In this document: positions 55,773 to 64,000 of the stretch, one piece after another
How the letters are laid out: each line of letters starts with the position of its first letter
Numbering within the stretch: position 1 is the first letter of the stretch
Assembly (NCBI GenBank): GCA_903895725.1
Contig: CAITUV010000084.1
Coordinates: forward strand, 1-64,000
Direction: 5' to 3'
DNA: 64,000 nt
Source: an uncultured Myxococcales bacterium
GTDB taxonomy: Bacteria > Myxococcota_A > UBA9042 > CAIXZC01
Program-made: the position numbers and the translations under genes
The notes under the pieces: generated by a model
The model's input: only the letters and a program-made list of their open reading frames with translations
The model's database searches: none
What the model was told of the DNA's origin: nothing

Positions 55773-58700
55773 CTACTTGCAGGTCACAGCGAGGTCATAG
55801 TTGCCGATGGCGCCGTCGTAGCCGTCCACGATGACGTAGTAGGTCTTGCCCGGCTCGGCCGTGAAGGTGGCCGACGTCAGACCGTAGGTGATGCAGGAAG
55901 CCGGGTTGCATCCGAGGCCGGCATCCTGGAGAACGAGCAGGTCCAGCTCGACAGGGTCTCCGGCATCGCTCAGCTCGTTGGAGAGGGCGACGGTGACGGT
56001 CTTCTTCTGGGTCACAGTCAGGGTGTAGGTGTACTCGGGGCCCGGGTAGTTGTACCCGTTGCACGAGTAGAACTCGATGAGGTCGGTGCTGCCGCTGCCG
56101 TCATTGCTCCACATGTCGGTGGAGGCGCAGGTCAGCTTGGCCTCGGGGACGGTATCCGGGACGCAGGCGGGCTCGCAGGCGGCGGTACCGAAGCAGTCGC
56201 CGTCCAGGCAATCGATGAGGGTATCCTCGTCGTTGTCGAGGCCGTCGTCGCAGACCGACTCCTTGGCCGTCGCACACTGGACCTTGATATGGTAGCTCCC
56301 CTCGGCTCCGTTGGCACCGTCGACGATGAGGTAGTAGAGCTTGCCCTTCTTGGCATCAAAGGTCTTCTGCCCCTTCCCGTGGCCAAGGCAGTTGGTGGTG
56401 AGGCACTGGTTCTGGGCATCGGCCTCGACGATGAGGATGCTGGTTTCCGCAGTCTCCTTGGTGAGGAACACGGTGACCTTGGAATCGAACTCGGGCACGA
56501 AGTTGTAGACGTACTCGGGGCCGTCCATGAGGGTCTCGACGCAGGAGTACTTGTCGGCCTTGTCGGTGGCAAACCAGGACCAGGTGTAGAAGTCCTCTTC
56601 GAAGCCGCAGCCGACCTCGAACGGGAAGAATGACGGGTTGCAGTCGTCGACGCAGGCCTCGTCGAGCTTGCAGTCTTCGTCCTTGCAATCGATCTTGGTG
56701 TCGCCGTCGTCATCCTTGCCGTCGGCGCAGTTGATCTCGACGTTGGGAGGACATTCGACCGTGATGGTGTAGCTGCCCTCGGCGCCGGCCCATCCGTCGA
56801 CCACGATGAAGTAGGTCTTTCCGGCGGTGGCGGCGAAGGACACGTCGGAGAGACCGTAGGCGACGCAGTTGGTCGGGAGGCACTCGCCTGCAGCGCCGGC
56901 GGAGAGCACCAGGACGTCGGTCTCCGCCGTCTCATCGGACAGCGTGATGGTGATCTGACCGGTCACCGGAGCCACGAACACGTAGGTATACTCCGGTCCG
57001 CCGTATTCGTAGTCGTTGCAGTTGTACCCCTCGATGCCGTCCGTGCTACCGGAGCCGTAGTTGGCCCAGGAATCGGACTTGCCGCAGTAGAGATTCCACG
57101 AGGGCTGGCAGACGGGGGCCGGGCACTCCGGCGTGCCGAGGCAATCCTCGTCCTTGCAGTCCACCTTGCCGTCGCCGTCATCGTCGATTCCGTCGGCGCA
57201 GTTGATCTCGGTGAGCGGCTTGCAGTCGACCTTGATCGTGTAGGTTCCGGCGGCGGGGAGGACGCCACCTTCGTAGCCGTCGACCACGAAGTAGTAGGTC
57301 TTGCCCTTCTGAGCCTCGAACGTTACGGAGGAGTAGTCCCAATCGCGGCACTGGTCGGGGTCGCACCCCTGGCCAGCGGCTTCGAGCACGATGACGTCGG
57401 TATCGGCCTTTTCGTTGGACAGGGAAACGGTGACCTCGGCGTCGTACGGGGCGGTGAAGGAGTAAGTGTATTCCGGCCCGGTGTAGTCGAACGGGGAGCA
57501 ACCGTACGCGGTCACGACATCGGTGGCACCGCTCTTGTCGTTGCCCCAGGAGTCGGTCCCGCCGCACTGGAGCGTCCAGTCGGGCTTGCACGTGTCGGCA
57601 CAGAGGTTCTGCGTCCCGGGCTGGCACACGCCGTCCAGGCACTTATCGCCGCCGGTGCAGGGGTCCTTGTCGTCGCAGGAAGCGGTGTTGGGGACGGCGA
57701 TGCAGCCGAGCTGCGGGTCGCAGGAGTCGTTGGTGCACGGGTTGCCGTCATCGCAGGTCGTGGTGGCCGTGCCGGAGCAGGTTCCGCCCTTGCAGGCATC
57801 CTGCTGGGTGCACTGGTTGGCGTCGTCGCACGGCTTGCCGTCTGCGAAGGCGGCCTGCTCGCACTTGCCGGTTCCCTTGTTGCAGAAGGTGACCTTGCAG
57901 TCGGTATCCTTGGAAGTATCGCAGGTCACGACGGTGGCGGGGTCGACAACGCACTTGGCCCCCTTGCAGATCAGGGTTCCGTTGCACTTGTTTCCGTCCT
58001 CGAACTTGGCGCACTCCTCGGTCTTGCTGCAGACGCAGGACGGGTCGACGGTGCCGACGCAGAGTCCCTGATCGCAGTGGTCGTCGGGCGTGCACGGGCT
58101 TCCGTCGTCGCAGTCGATGCTGTTGTACGAGTAAACGCAGCCGAGCTTGCCGTCGCAGGAGTCGTCGGTGCAGAGGTTGCCGTCATCGCAGACCAGCTTG
58201 ATGCCCTTGCACTTCCCTGCCAGGCACTTGTCCGACTCGGTGCAGGCGTTCTTGTCGTCGCAGGCGGTGGCGTCGGGCAGGGTGGCGAGGACGCAGGCAC
58301 CGGTCTCGGGGTTGCACGTGGAGGTGGCGCAGGCATCGAGCGTGGGGTCTTCGCAGCTCACGACGGTGTCGGGGTTCACCTGGCACTTCTTGTTCTTGCA
58401 CATGAGCTTGCCGTTGCACAGGTCGGCGTCGTCGAAGGGGATGCAGTCCTTGTCCTCGTTGCAGACGGAGCAGCCGGGGATGGGGTCGCCGACGCAGGCG
58501 CCGTTCACGCAGTGGTCGTTCTGGGTGCAGGGATCGGAATCACCGCAGCTTCCTTCTTTGGGGGTGTAGACGCACCCGGTGTTGGGGTCGCAGGAATCCT
58601 GGGTGCAGGCCGTCTTGTCTGCGCAGTCGACCGGGAGCCCCTTGCAGACGCCGCCGGTGCAGAAGTCGGAATGGGTGCAGAAGTTGAGGTCGTCGCAGGC

Positions 58701-59810
58701 GGTTCCGTCGAGGGCGGCGGTGGTTTCGCACTTGCCCGTGGCCGGGACGCACTTGCTTTCCTGGCAGGCGTTGTTGCCGGTCGTGCAGGTCACGACGGTT
58801 GCCTCGTTGACAATGCAGCTTCCGTCCTTGCAGGTGAGGGTTCCGTTGCACAGGTTTCCGTCTTCGAACTCGGCGCAGTCGGCGTCCGCGGTGCACGAAT
58901 CGCACTCCGGGACTGCGGTCCCGGTGCACTTGCCTCCCACGCACTTGTCGCCGGAGGTGCACAGGCTGCCGTCGCTGCACTCCGTGCCGTCGGCAACGGG
59001 CTTGAACACGCAGCCGGCAGCCGGGTCGCAGGAGTCGTCCGTGCACTTGTCGGAATCATCGCACTTGACCAGAGTTCCGGCGCACTGGCCGGCCTGGCAG
59101 GTGGTATCGGAGGTGCACTTGTCGGAATCGTCGCAAGCTGCACCGTCGTTCTTCGGCTTGGCCTTGCACTGGCCGTCCGCCTCGTCGCAGTAAGGAGTCT
59201 CGCAAACTCCCGCCGGGGAATTGGAGCAGTCTTTCACCGTAGCGGGGTCCACCAGGCACTGCCCGGCCTGGCAGGTGACGATGCCGTTGCACAGGTTGGC
59301 GTCGTCGAACTTCTTGCACTCCTCGTTCGAGGCACAGTTGCAGATGCTGGCACCGCCGAGGCAGACCCCGTTGGAGCACTGGTCCGGGCTGGTGCATGGG
59401 TTCCCGTCGTCGCACGCCTTGGTGTTGGGAGAAAACACGCACTGGCCGGCGGCCGGGTCGCACGAGTCGTCGGTACAGAGGTTGCCGTCCGAGCACTCCT
59501 TGTCGGCCCCCTTGCACTCGCCCTGGAAGCACTGGTCGGCCTCGGTGCAGGCGTTGTCGTCGTCGCAGGCCGTTCCGTTGACGACGGGGACCAGCAGGCA
59601 CTGGTTCTGCACGCAGTCCACCTTCTGGCAGGTGTTGGGGTCGAACTTGCCCTTGCACTCGTCCGCTGTGGTGCAGCCGTACACCTGCCCGTCTTCGCCG
59701 ACATCCGATTCCACGCCCGTGTCCTCGTCAATCGGAGCTTCCACATTGCCGCCGCCGCAGGCCACGGACAGCGTACCCAGGAGCACGATGGCCCAATTCT
59801 TCAGCTTCAT
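55773..59810 (-). CDS. Very large Cys-rich lipoprotein with CTDC stalk and four beta-sandwich domains
   Basis: The product is 1345 residues. AGGGAGG precedes the ATG, and the lipobox is SVAC. Residues about 50-735 are CTDC units (CDDGNPCT, CTDDSC) with repeated DGNLCNG modules, as in the three adhesin-like proteins, but the N-terminal module differs. About 738-1345 holds four similar blocks of about 150 residues. Each starts with CGGTDSW or an equivalent, has YTYSFTAPYDAEVTVSLS and ends in TYYFVVDGYEG, which is typical of pre-peptidase C-terminal-like beta-sandwiches. Asp-rich loops (GIDDDGDGKVDCKDEDC) link them. It is likely surface-exposed and calcium-loaded. Confidence 0.88.
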   Translation of the reverse strand: MKLKNWAIVLLGTLSVACGGGNVEAPIDEDTGVESDVGEDGQVYGCTTADECKGKFDPNTCQKVDCVQNQCLLVPVVNGTACDDDNACTEADQCFQGECKGADKECSDGNLCTDDSCDPAAGQCVFSPNTKACDDGNPCTSPDQCSNGVCLGGASICNCASNEECKKFDDANLCNGIVTCQAGQCLVDPATVKDCSNSPAGVCETPYCDEADGQCKAKPKNDGAACDDSDKCTSDTTCQAGQCAGTLVKCDDSDKCTDDSCDPAAGCVFKPVADGTECSDGSLCTSGDKCVGGKCTGTAVPECDSCTADADCAEFEDGNLCNGTLTCKDGSCIVNEATVVTCTTGNNACQESKCVPATGKCETTAALDGTACDDLNFCTHSDFCTGGVCKGLPVDCADKTACTQDSCDPNTGCVYTPKEGSCGDSDPCTQNDHCVNGACVGDPIPGCSVCNEDKDCIPFDDADLCNGKLMCKNKKCQVNPDTVVSCEDPTLDACATSTCNPETGACVLATLPDATACDDKNACTESDKCLAGKCKGIKLVCDDGNLCTDDSCDGKLGCVYSYNSIDCDDGSPCTPDDHCDQGLCVGTVDPSCVCSKTEECAKFEDGNKCNGTLICKGAKCVVDPATVVTCDTSKDTDCKVTFCNKGTGKCEQAAFADGKPCDDANQCTQQDACKGGTCSGTATTTCDDGNPCTNDSCDPQLGCIAVPNTASCDDKDPCTGGDKCLDGVCQPGTQNLCADTCKPDWTLQCGGTDSWGNDKSGATDVVTAYGCSPFDYTGPEYTYSFTAPYDAEVTVSLSNEKADTDVIVLEAAGQGCDPDQCRDWDYSSVTFEAQKGKTYYFVVDGYEGGVLPAAGTYTIKVDCKPLTEINCADGIDDDGDGKVDCKDEDCLGTPECPAPVCQPSWNLYCGKSDSWANYGSGSTDGIEGYNCNDYEYGGPEYTYVFVAPVTGQITITLSDETAETDVLVLSAGAAGECLPTNCVAYGLSDVSFAATAGKTYFIVVDGWAGAEGSYTITVECPPNVEINCADGKDDDGDTKIDCKDEDCKLDEACVDDCNPSFFPFEVGCGFEEDFYTWSWFATDKADKYSCVETLMDGPEYVYNFVPEFDSKVTVFLTKETAETSILIVEADAQNQCLTTNCLGHGKGQKTFDAKKGKLYYLIVDGANGAEGSYHIKVQCATAKESVCDDGLDNDEDTLIDCLDGDCFGTAACEPACVPDTVPEAKLTCASTDMWSNDGSGSTDLIEFYSCNGYNYPGPEYTYTLTVTQKKTVTVALSNELSDAGDPVELDLLVLQDAGLGCNPASCITYGLTSATFTAEPGKTYYVIVDGYDGAIGNYDLAVTCK

Positions 59811-59861
59811 CTCGATATCCTCCCTGTTGTTCGTCACACTCGGTTCCTTTCGGGGGGACCG

Positions 59862-59890
59862 CATATACTCCCCGCCTCGGGGGATGTCAA
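59862..59890 (-). promoter_or_regulatory. Strong promoter for the 55773-59810 gene
   Basis: On the minus strand a perfect TTGACA is followed after 17 bp by TATATG. Confidence 0.65.
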
Positions 59891-59906
59891 GCTCCTCGGA
59901 GTCCGG

Positions 59907-59935
59907 TTGCGTCCGGCGCGCCGGGGCGGTAGGAT
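59907..59935 (+). promoter_or_regulatory. Promoter for the fibrinogen-like lipoprotein
   Basis: TTGCGT is followed after 17 bp by TAGGAT. The ATG at 59965 lies about 23 nt after the expected start. It is divergent from the promoter at 59862-59890. Confidence 0.45.
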
Positions 59936-59964
59936 GGAGGCCGTCTGGGCTCGGAGGAATGAGG

Positions 59965-62900
59965 ATGGAGAACCGGTTTCGACAATATCGAAGATGGCGG
60001 ATCTGCCTCGGTGCGCTGCTGGCTGCCTGGCTCGTTGCCGGCTGCACAGGAGGGACGAGCACGACCGTGGAGAAGGATTCCGGGCCGGACGGCCGCGTGG
60101 AGGATCTGTCGGACGAGGTGCTCGGCGAGGTCGGTCCCGAAGGGCGTGTGGAGGCTGAAGTCAGCCAGGACGTGCCGTCTCAGCCCGAAACGTGGGAAGC
60201 CCGCTCCGCATGCGAGCCCGGCACGGGGTGTCTCGGGGAAACGTGCGCGACGGGAGCGGACTGTCTGTCGGGGTATTGTGTCGAGCATCTGGGCAACGCC
60301 GTGTGCACGAGCGACTGCATCGAGGAGTGTCCCCCCGGCTGGACGTGTGAGCTGGTGGGCGGGCTGGGGCCGGACATGGTCCACGTCTGTATCTCCCGGT
60401 TTCGCATGCTGTGCCGGCCGTGTGCGACTGCAGCGGACTGCGCTTCGGCAACGGGCCACGAGGATCGCTGCCTGGACTACGGGGCCGAGGGGAGCTTCTG
60501 CGGCGGCTCCTGCGACGGGGACGTGCCGTGCCCCGAGGGCTACGAGTGCAGGGAGGTGCCGGATACCCAGGGCACAAGCTCGCTCCAGTGCGTCGTGGTC
60601 GACGGCGGCACGTGCGAGTGCAGCCAGAAGTCGATCGACCTGGGCCTGTCCACGCCGTGCATCATCCAGAACGAGCTGGGCGCATGCCCGGGCAAACGGG
60701 TGTGCCAGGCCGACGGTCTGAGCGGGTGCGATGCAAAGACACCTGCCGCCGAGGAATGCAACGGAGCGGATGACGACTGCGACGGTTCGGTCGACGAGGA
60801 CACGTGCGACGACGGCAATCCCTGCACCAAAGACCAGTGCCAGGGGCAGGCAGGATGCGGGCACGAGCCCCTCTCGGGGACCAACTGCGACGACCTCGAC
60901 TTGTGCACGCTGACCGACCACTGTGACGACGGGGTCTGCCTCGGAACACCGGTGGCCTGCGACGATGGGAACCCGTGCACCGACGACGGCTGCGACGGCA
61001 AGAACGGGTGTGTCTTCGAGAACAACCAGGCGGGCTGCGACGACGAGGATCCCTGCACGCTCGGCGATACCTGCAAGGGGGGAAAGTGCGCCGGGATCCC
61101 GGTGGAATGCGACTGCCTGACCGATGCGGACTGCAAGCCGCTCGAGGACGGGAACGCATGCAACGGGACTCTCTACTGCGACACGACCGGAATCCAGTAC
61201 CTGTGCAAGGTGGCACCGGAGACGGTCGCAGAGTGTCCGGCACCGGAGGGCCCTCACGCCGCGTGTCTGGAGGCCACCTGCGCCCCCGAGAGCGGGAAGT
61301 GTGGGGTTGCGCCGGCCAAGAACGGCTTCGGGTGCAACGACGGGGACGAGTGCACGGTGGGCGAGCTCTGCTCCGCCGGCGAGTGCGGCGGGGGAGCTCC
61401 GCTCAGCTGCGACGACGGAAACCCGTGCACCAATGACTCGTGCGTCCCCGGCGTGGGGTGCAAGTTCACGCCCAACCAGGCGAAATGCGACGACGGGAAT
61501 GCGTGCAGCAGCGTGGATCAATGTAGCAGCGGCGTGTGCACGGGCGTCTCGTGGCTCGATTGCAGCGACGGCAATGCGTGCACCGACGATTCGTGCGTGC
61601 CGGGCTCGGGCTGCGTGCATGCGAGCAATGTCCAGCCATGCGACGACGGCAGCCAGTGCACGGTCAACGATGCCTGCGAGGCGGGCCAGTGCAAGCCCGG
61701 CAAGGCCCAGTCCTGCGACGATGCCAACGCGTGCACGCAGGATTCGTGCAATGCGCTTGTGGGCTGTGTCCACGTCAAGCTCTCCGGGCCGTGCGACGAC
61801 TTCGATCCCTGCACCATCGGGGATGTCTGCAACGGGGGCATCTGCACGGGCACGCAGCCGCTGGATTGCGACGACAAGAACCCGTGCACGTCCGACACGT
61901 GCATCCCGCTGGCCGGGTGCTCTCACGACAACAACACGCTGGCATGCACCGACGGCAACCCGTGTACCACCAACGACAAGTGCGGCCTGGGCAAGTGCAT
62001 GCCCGGGGCTGCGCTGGTGTGCAACGACGGCAACGTCTGCACCGACGACTCGTGCGACCCCGGGTCGGGGTGCAAGTTCGCACCCAACGAAGCGGCGTGC
62101 GACGACGGGAACCCGTGCAGCTCGGGGGACCACTGTACGGCCGGCAAGTGCCAGGGCACGGGGGGGCTCGACTGCGACGACGGGAATCCCTGCACCACCG
62201 ACACGTGCGACCTGGCCGGAGGGTGCCTGAACCTGCCCAACACGAACCCGTGCGACGACGGCAACCTCTGCACCCCCAAGGACGTCTGCAAGAGTGCGAC
62301 CTGCATCGGCTCCGGGACTCTGGCCTGTGCGGACGGGAACCCCTGCACCGACGACTCGTGCTCACCCGACAAGGGATGCCAGTTCGTCCCCAACCAGGCC
62401 CAGTGCGACGACGGCAACGCCTGCACGCTGGATGACGCCTGCACGGCAGGGGCCTGCAAAGGCGGCTCGGCCCTCTCCTGCAACGACGGCAACCTGTGCA
62501 CGACCGATTCCTGCGACCCGGCCGTGGGCTGCCTCATCGTGGCAAACAACAATCCGTGCACCGACGGCGACGTGTGCACCGTGGACGATGCGTGCGACAA
62601 GGGGGTCTGCAAACCCGGCCTCCCCATGCCCTGCGACGACGGCGACTTCTGCAACGGCACCGAAGTCTGCCTTGCCAAGAAGGGTTGCCAGGCCGGCAAG
62701 CCGCCGACCCTGGACGACGGAGTGGCCTGCACGGTCGACGCGTGCGACTCCGACCTCCAGGTCGTGACCCACACTCCGAACCACACGGTGTGCCCGGCCG
62801 GCGGCCTCTGCACACAGGGAGCCTGCGACACACTCAAAGGATGCGTCGTCCAGACCAAACCCGACTGCTGCGGAAATCTCCAGGTCGAGGCCGGCGAAGA

Positions 62901-63735
62901 GTGCGACGACGGCAACACCGTCGGCTCCGATGATTGTGTCGACTGCAAGAACGCTTTCTGCGGCGACGGCGTGCGACGCGTCCTGGTGGAGGATTGCGAC
63001 GGCCAGGACATGGGCCCGGGTACCTGCAGCTCCCTGCTGGGTGCGGGATTTGACGGAACCGTGACCTGCGGTGCGGGCTGCAAGTACGACACGATCAAGT
63101 GCAAAGGCCCGCTCGGCAGCGCCAGCAATCCGGCCACCAGTTGCAAGGAGATCCTCGATGCCGGCAAGTCGACGGGCAACGGAGTCTACTACCTGAAGAG
63201 CGGGGCCAACACGGTCAAGGCTTGGTGCGACATGAGCAACGGCGGCTGGACCCTGGTCACGAGCTGGCCGCACGTTCCGACCGGCGGCGTGTGGGGCGAG
63301 TTCACCACCGGCCTCGACGACCCGGCCCCGGGAAAGAAGCACGCCCATGCGTTCCGAACCATGTTCCCGCATCCGAACGAGGCGAAGATAGTGTACCTGG
63401 GGAACAACCAGACCATCTCCGTCACGACCGCGGGCGGTGCCAACTGGACGGTCGTCGACCAGGGGTGCAGAATCCAGCTCAGCGATGGCCGCTACCTGGT
63501 TTTCGAGCGCCTCCACTGCCAGCCCGGCCAGGGTGTCTGCGTTCACAACGGAGCGTACGACACCGGCGTGAACTGCGACGGTGACATGGGCCAGATTGCG
63601 GGCCAGGGCATGTTCAACGACTGCACCAAGAACGAGTTCTGCTCGTGCGGCACGTACGGCTGGAAATACCAGGCCGGAGGGTGCACTCCTACGGTCTGCC
63701 AGCCTCCGGACCAGCTCGCAGTCTACTTCCGCTAA
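59965..63735 (+). CDS. CTDC-repeat surface lipoprotein with C-terminal fibrinogen-like domain
   Basis: The product is 1256 residues with lipobox VAGC. I chose the ATG at 59965, 7 bp after GGAGG; the ATG at 59959 is too close. The N-terminal Cys module (about 75-255: GCLGETCATGADCLSGYC, EECPPGWTC, RPCATAADC) matches the genes at 296 and 23339, and 23339 most closely. A CNGADDDCDG motif, a CTDC stalk and a LEDGNACNG insert follow. About 965-1030 is a Myxococcus-type disulfide repeat (CGNLQVEAGEECDDGNT, CGDGVRR). The last 200 residues start SCKEILDAGKSTGNGVYYL with AWCDMSNGGWTLV, the start of a fibrinogen C-terminal-like domain. It is likely a surface adhesin. Confidence 0.92.
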   Translation: MENRFRQYRRWRICLGALLAAWLVAGCTGGTSTTVEKDSGPDGRVEDLSDEVLGEVGPEGRVEAEVSQDVPSQPETWEARSACEPGTGCLGETCATGADCLSGYCVEHLGNAVCTSDCIEECPPGWTCELVGGLGPDMVHVCISRFRMLCRPCATAADCASATGHEDRCLDYGAEGSFCGGSCDGDVPCPEGYECREVPDTQGTSSLQCVVVDGGTCECSQKSIDLGLSTPCIIQNELGACPGKRVCQADGLSGCDAKTPAAEECNGADDDCDGSVDEDTCDDGNPCTKDQCQGQAGCGHEPLSGTNCDDLDLCTLTDHCDDGVCLGTPVACDDGNPCTDDGCDGKNGCVFENNQAGCDDEDPCTLGDTCKGGKCAGIPVECDCLTDADCKPLEDGNACNGTLYCDTTGIQYLCKVAPETVAECPAPEGPHAACLEATCAPESGKCGVAPAKNGFGCNDGDECTVGELCSAGECGGGAPLSCDDGNPCTNDSCVPGVGCKFTPNQAKCDDGNACSSVDQCSSGVCTGVSWLDCSDGNACTDDSCVPGSGCVHASNVQPCDDGSQCTVNDACEAGQCKPGKAQSCDDANACTQDSCNALVGCVHVKLSGPCDDFDPCTIGDVCNGGICTGTQPLDCDDKNPCTSDTCIPLAGCSHDNNTLACTDGNPCTTNDKCGLGKCMPGAALVCNDGNVCTDDSCDPGSGCKFAPNEAACDDGNPCSSGDHCTAGKCQGTGGLDCDDGNPCTTDTCDLAGGCLNLPNTNPCDDGNLCTPKDVCKSATCIGSGTLACADGNPCTDDSCSPDKGCQFVPNQAQCDDGNACTLDDACTAGACKGGSALSCNDGNLCTTDSCDPAVGCLIVANNNPCTDGDVCTVDDACDKGVCKPGLPMPCDDGDFCNGTEVCLAKKGCQAGKPPTLDDGVACTVDACDSDLQVVTHTPNHTVCPAGGLCTQGACDTLKGCVVQTKPDCCGNLQVEAGEECDDGNTVGSDDCVDCKNAFCGDGVRRVLVEDCDGQDMGPGTCSSLLGAGFDGTVTCGAGCKYDTIKCKGPLGSASNPATSCKEILDAGKSTGNGVYYLKSGANTVKAWCDMSNGGWTLVTSWPHVPTGGVWGEFTTGLDDPAPGKKHAHAFRTMFPHPNEAKIVYLGNNQTISVTTAGGANWTVVDQGCRIQLSDGRYLVFERLHCQPGQGVCVHNGAYDTGVNCDGDMGQIAGQGMFNDCTKNEFCSCGTYGWKYQAGGCTPTVCQPPDQLAVYFR

Positions 63736-63761
63736 TCCCGTGCCCGTGCCCGTGCCCGCCT

Positions 63762-63839
63762 CGGCATCGGCATCGGCATCGTAGTCGTAGTCGGCATCGT
63801 AGTCGTGATCGTAGCCGCGGTCGCAATCGCAATCGCCCA
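63762..63839. repeat. Degenerate hexamer repeat array, copy B
   Basis: Thirteen plus-strand units: cggcat three times, cgtagt twice, cggcat, cgtagt, cgtgat, cgtagc, cgcggt, cgcaat twice, and cgccca. It is preceded by four cccgtg/cccgcc units from 63737. The order matches copy A at 10621. Confidence 0.75.
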
Positions 63840-63875
63840 TCCCCCCCGTTGGTTTCTGCCCTGTCTTTGCCCGCC

Positions 63876-63903
63876 TTGCGCACCCCGTCGATTGTGCTAC
63901 AGT
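63876..63903 (+). promoter_or_regulatory. Promoter for the metallophosphoesterase gene
   Basis: TTGCGC is followed after 16 bp by TACAGT, the same -10 as the OmpA promoter at 20013. Confidence 0.45.
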
Positions 63904-63924
63904 CCTCCGCTGTGGAGGGCGTCC

Positions 63925-64000
63925 ATGCGACTGGCACATGTTTCTGATCTTCACCTGCTGGACCTCGAGGGCGTGAGCTGGAAGCGGTTCCTGAACCGGC
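63925..64000 (+). CDS. Start of a calcineurin-like metallophosphoesterase (partial)
   Basis: GGAGGG stands 5 bp before the ATG. The 25 visible residues start MRLAHVSDLHLLDLEG, with the DLH metal-site motif of the calcineurin-like phosphoesterases (such as Icc/CpdA or related). The substrate cannot be told from this fragment. Confidence 0.8.
   Translation, partial: MRLAHVSDLHLLDLEGVSWKRFLNR

Overview
The window is high-GC bacterial DNA. It has strong Shine-Dalgarno sites, very GC-rich third codon positions and many secreted lipoproteins. The best guess is a member of the Myxococcota or a related lineage of the former Deltaproteobacteria. This rests on the large Cys/Asp-rich surface proteins (CTDC-type and MopE-type motifs, one Myxococcus-type disulfide repeat), the type IV pilus genes, and the prkA-yhbH-spoVR cluster. 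No rRNA, CRISPR array, transposase, integrase or phage gene was seen. The only complete RNA gene is a tRNA-Gly at the left end.

Layout. 112-186: tRNA-Gly. 296-3808 (-): first of three related surface lipoproteins. 4001-10611 (+): probable operon of a cyclophilin lipoprotein, two beta-propeller lipoproteins, a tandem-domain lipoprotein and a small sigma-region-4-like protein. 10671-12752 (-): class III fructose-1,6-bisphosphatase. 13027-14625 (+): ABC exporter pair. 14635-19959 (-): OmpA/TSP3 porin followed by a MopE-repeat lipoprotein. 20161-23127 (-): a Cys-rich lipoprotein and a four-heme lipoprotein. 23339-27111 (-): C-type-lectin lipoprotein and a small upstream ORF. 27373-29915: two unrecognised genes, one membrane-bound and one soluble. 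30133-39006 (-): prkA-yhbH-spoVR, two uncharacterised exported proteins and a 7-repeat lipoprotein. 39095-46137 (-): type IV pilus block (prepilin peptidase, histidine kinase, NtrC-type regulator, pilMNOP). 46203-54045 (-): very large GT-C-like membrane protein, PQQ-propeller lipoprotein, EF-hand lipoprotein. 54397-63735: thioredoxin-like lipoprotein (+), 1345-residue repeat lipoprotein (-) and the fibrinogen-like third paralogue (+). 63925-end (+): start of a metallophosphoesterase.

The unifying theme is the cell surface. About 17 of the 37 protein genes carry a lipoprotein signal peptide, and most of these are dominated by short Cys/Asp repeats expected to be disulfide-bonded and metal-binding. 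Three (296-3808, 23339-26815, 59965-63735) share an N-terminal module and a CTDC-repeat stalk but end in different C-terminal domains: glycine-rich, C-type lectin and fibrinogen-like. They look like a modular adhesin family with exchangeable tips. A lipid-anchored cyclophilin and a lipid-anchored thioredoxin-like protein are plausible folding helpers for such proteins; that link is inference.

Many intergenic regions contain housekeeping-type promoters (TTGxxx, usually a 17-bp spacer, then an A/T-containing -10). A family of degenerate hexamer repeats recurs in the same internal order at 10621-10660 and 63762-63839. All positions come from reading the sequence; no database search was possible.
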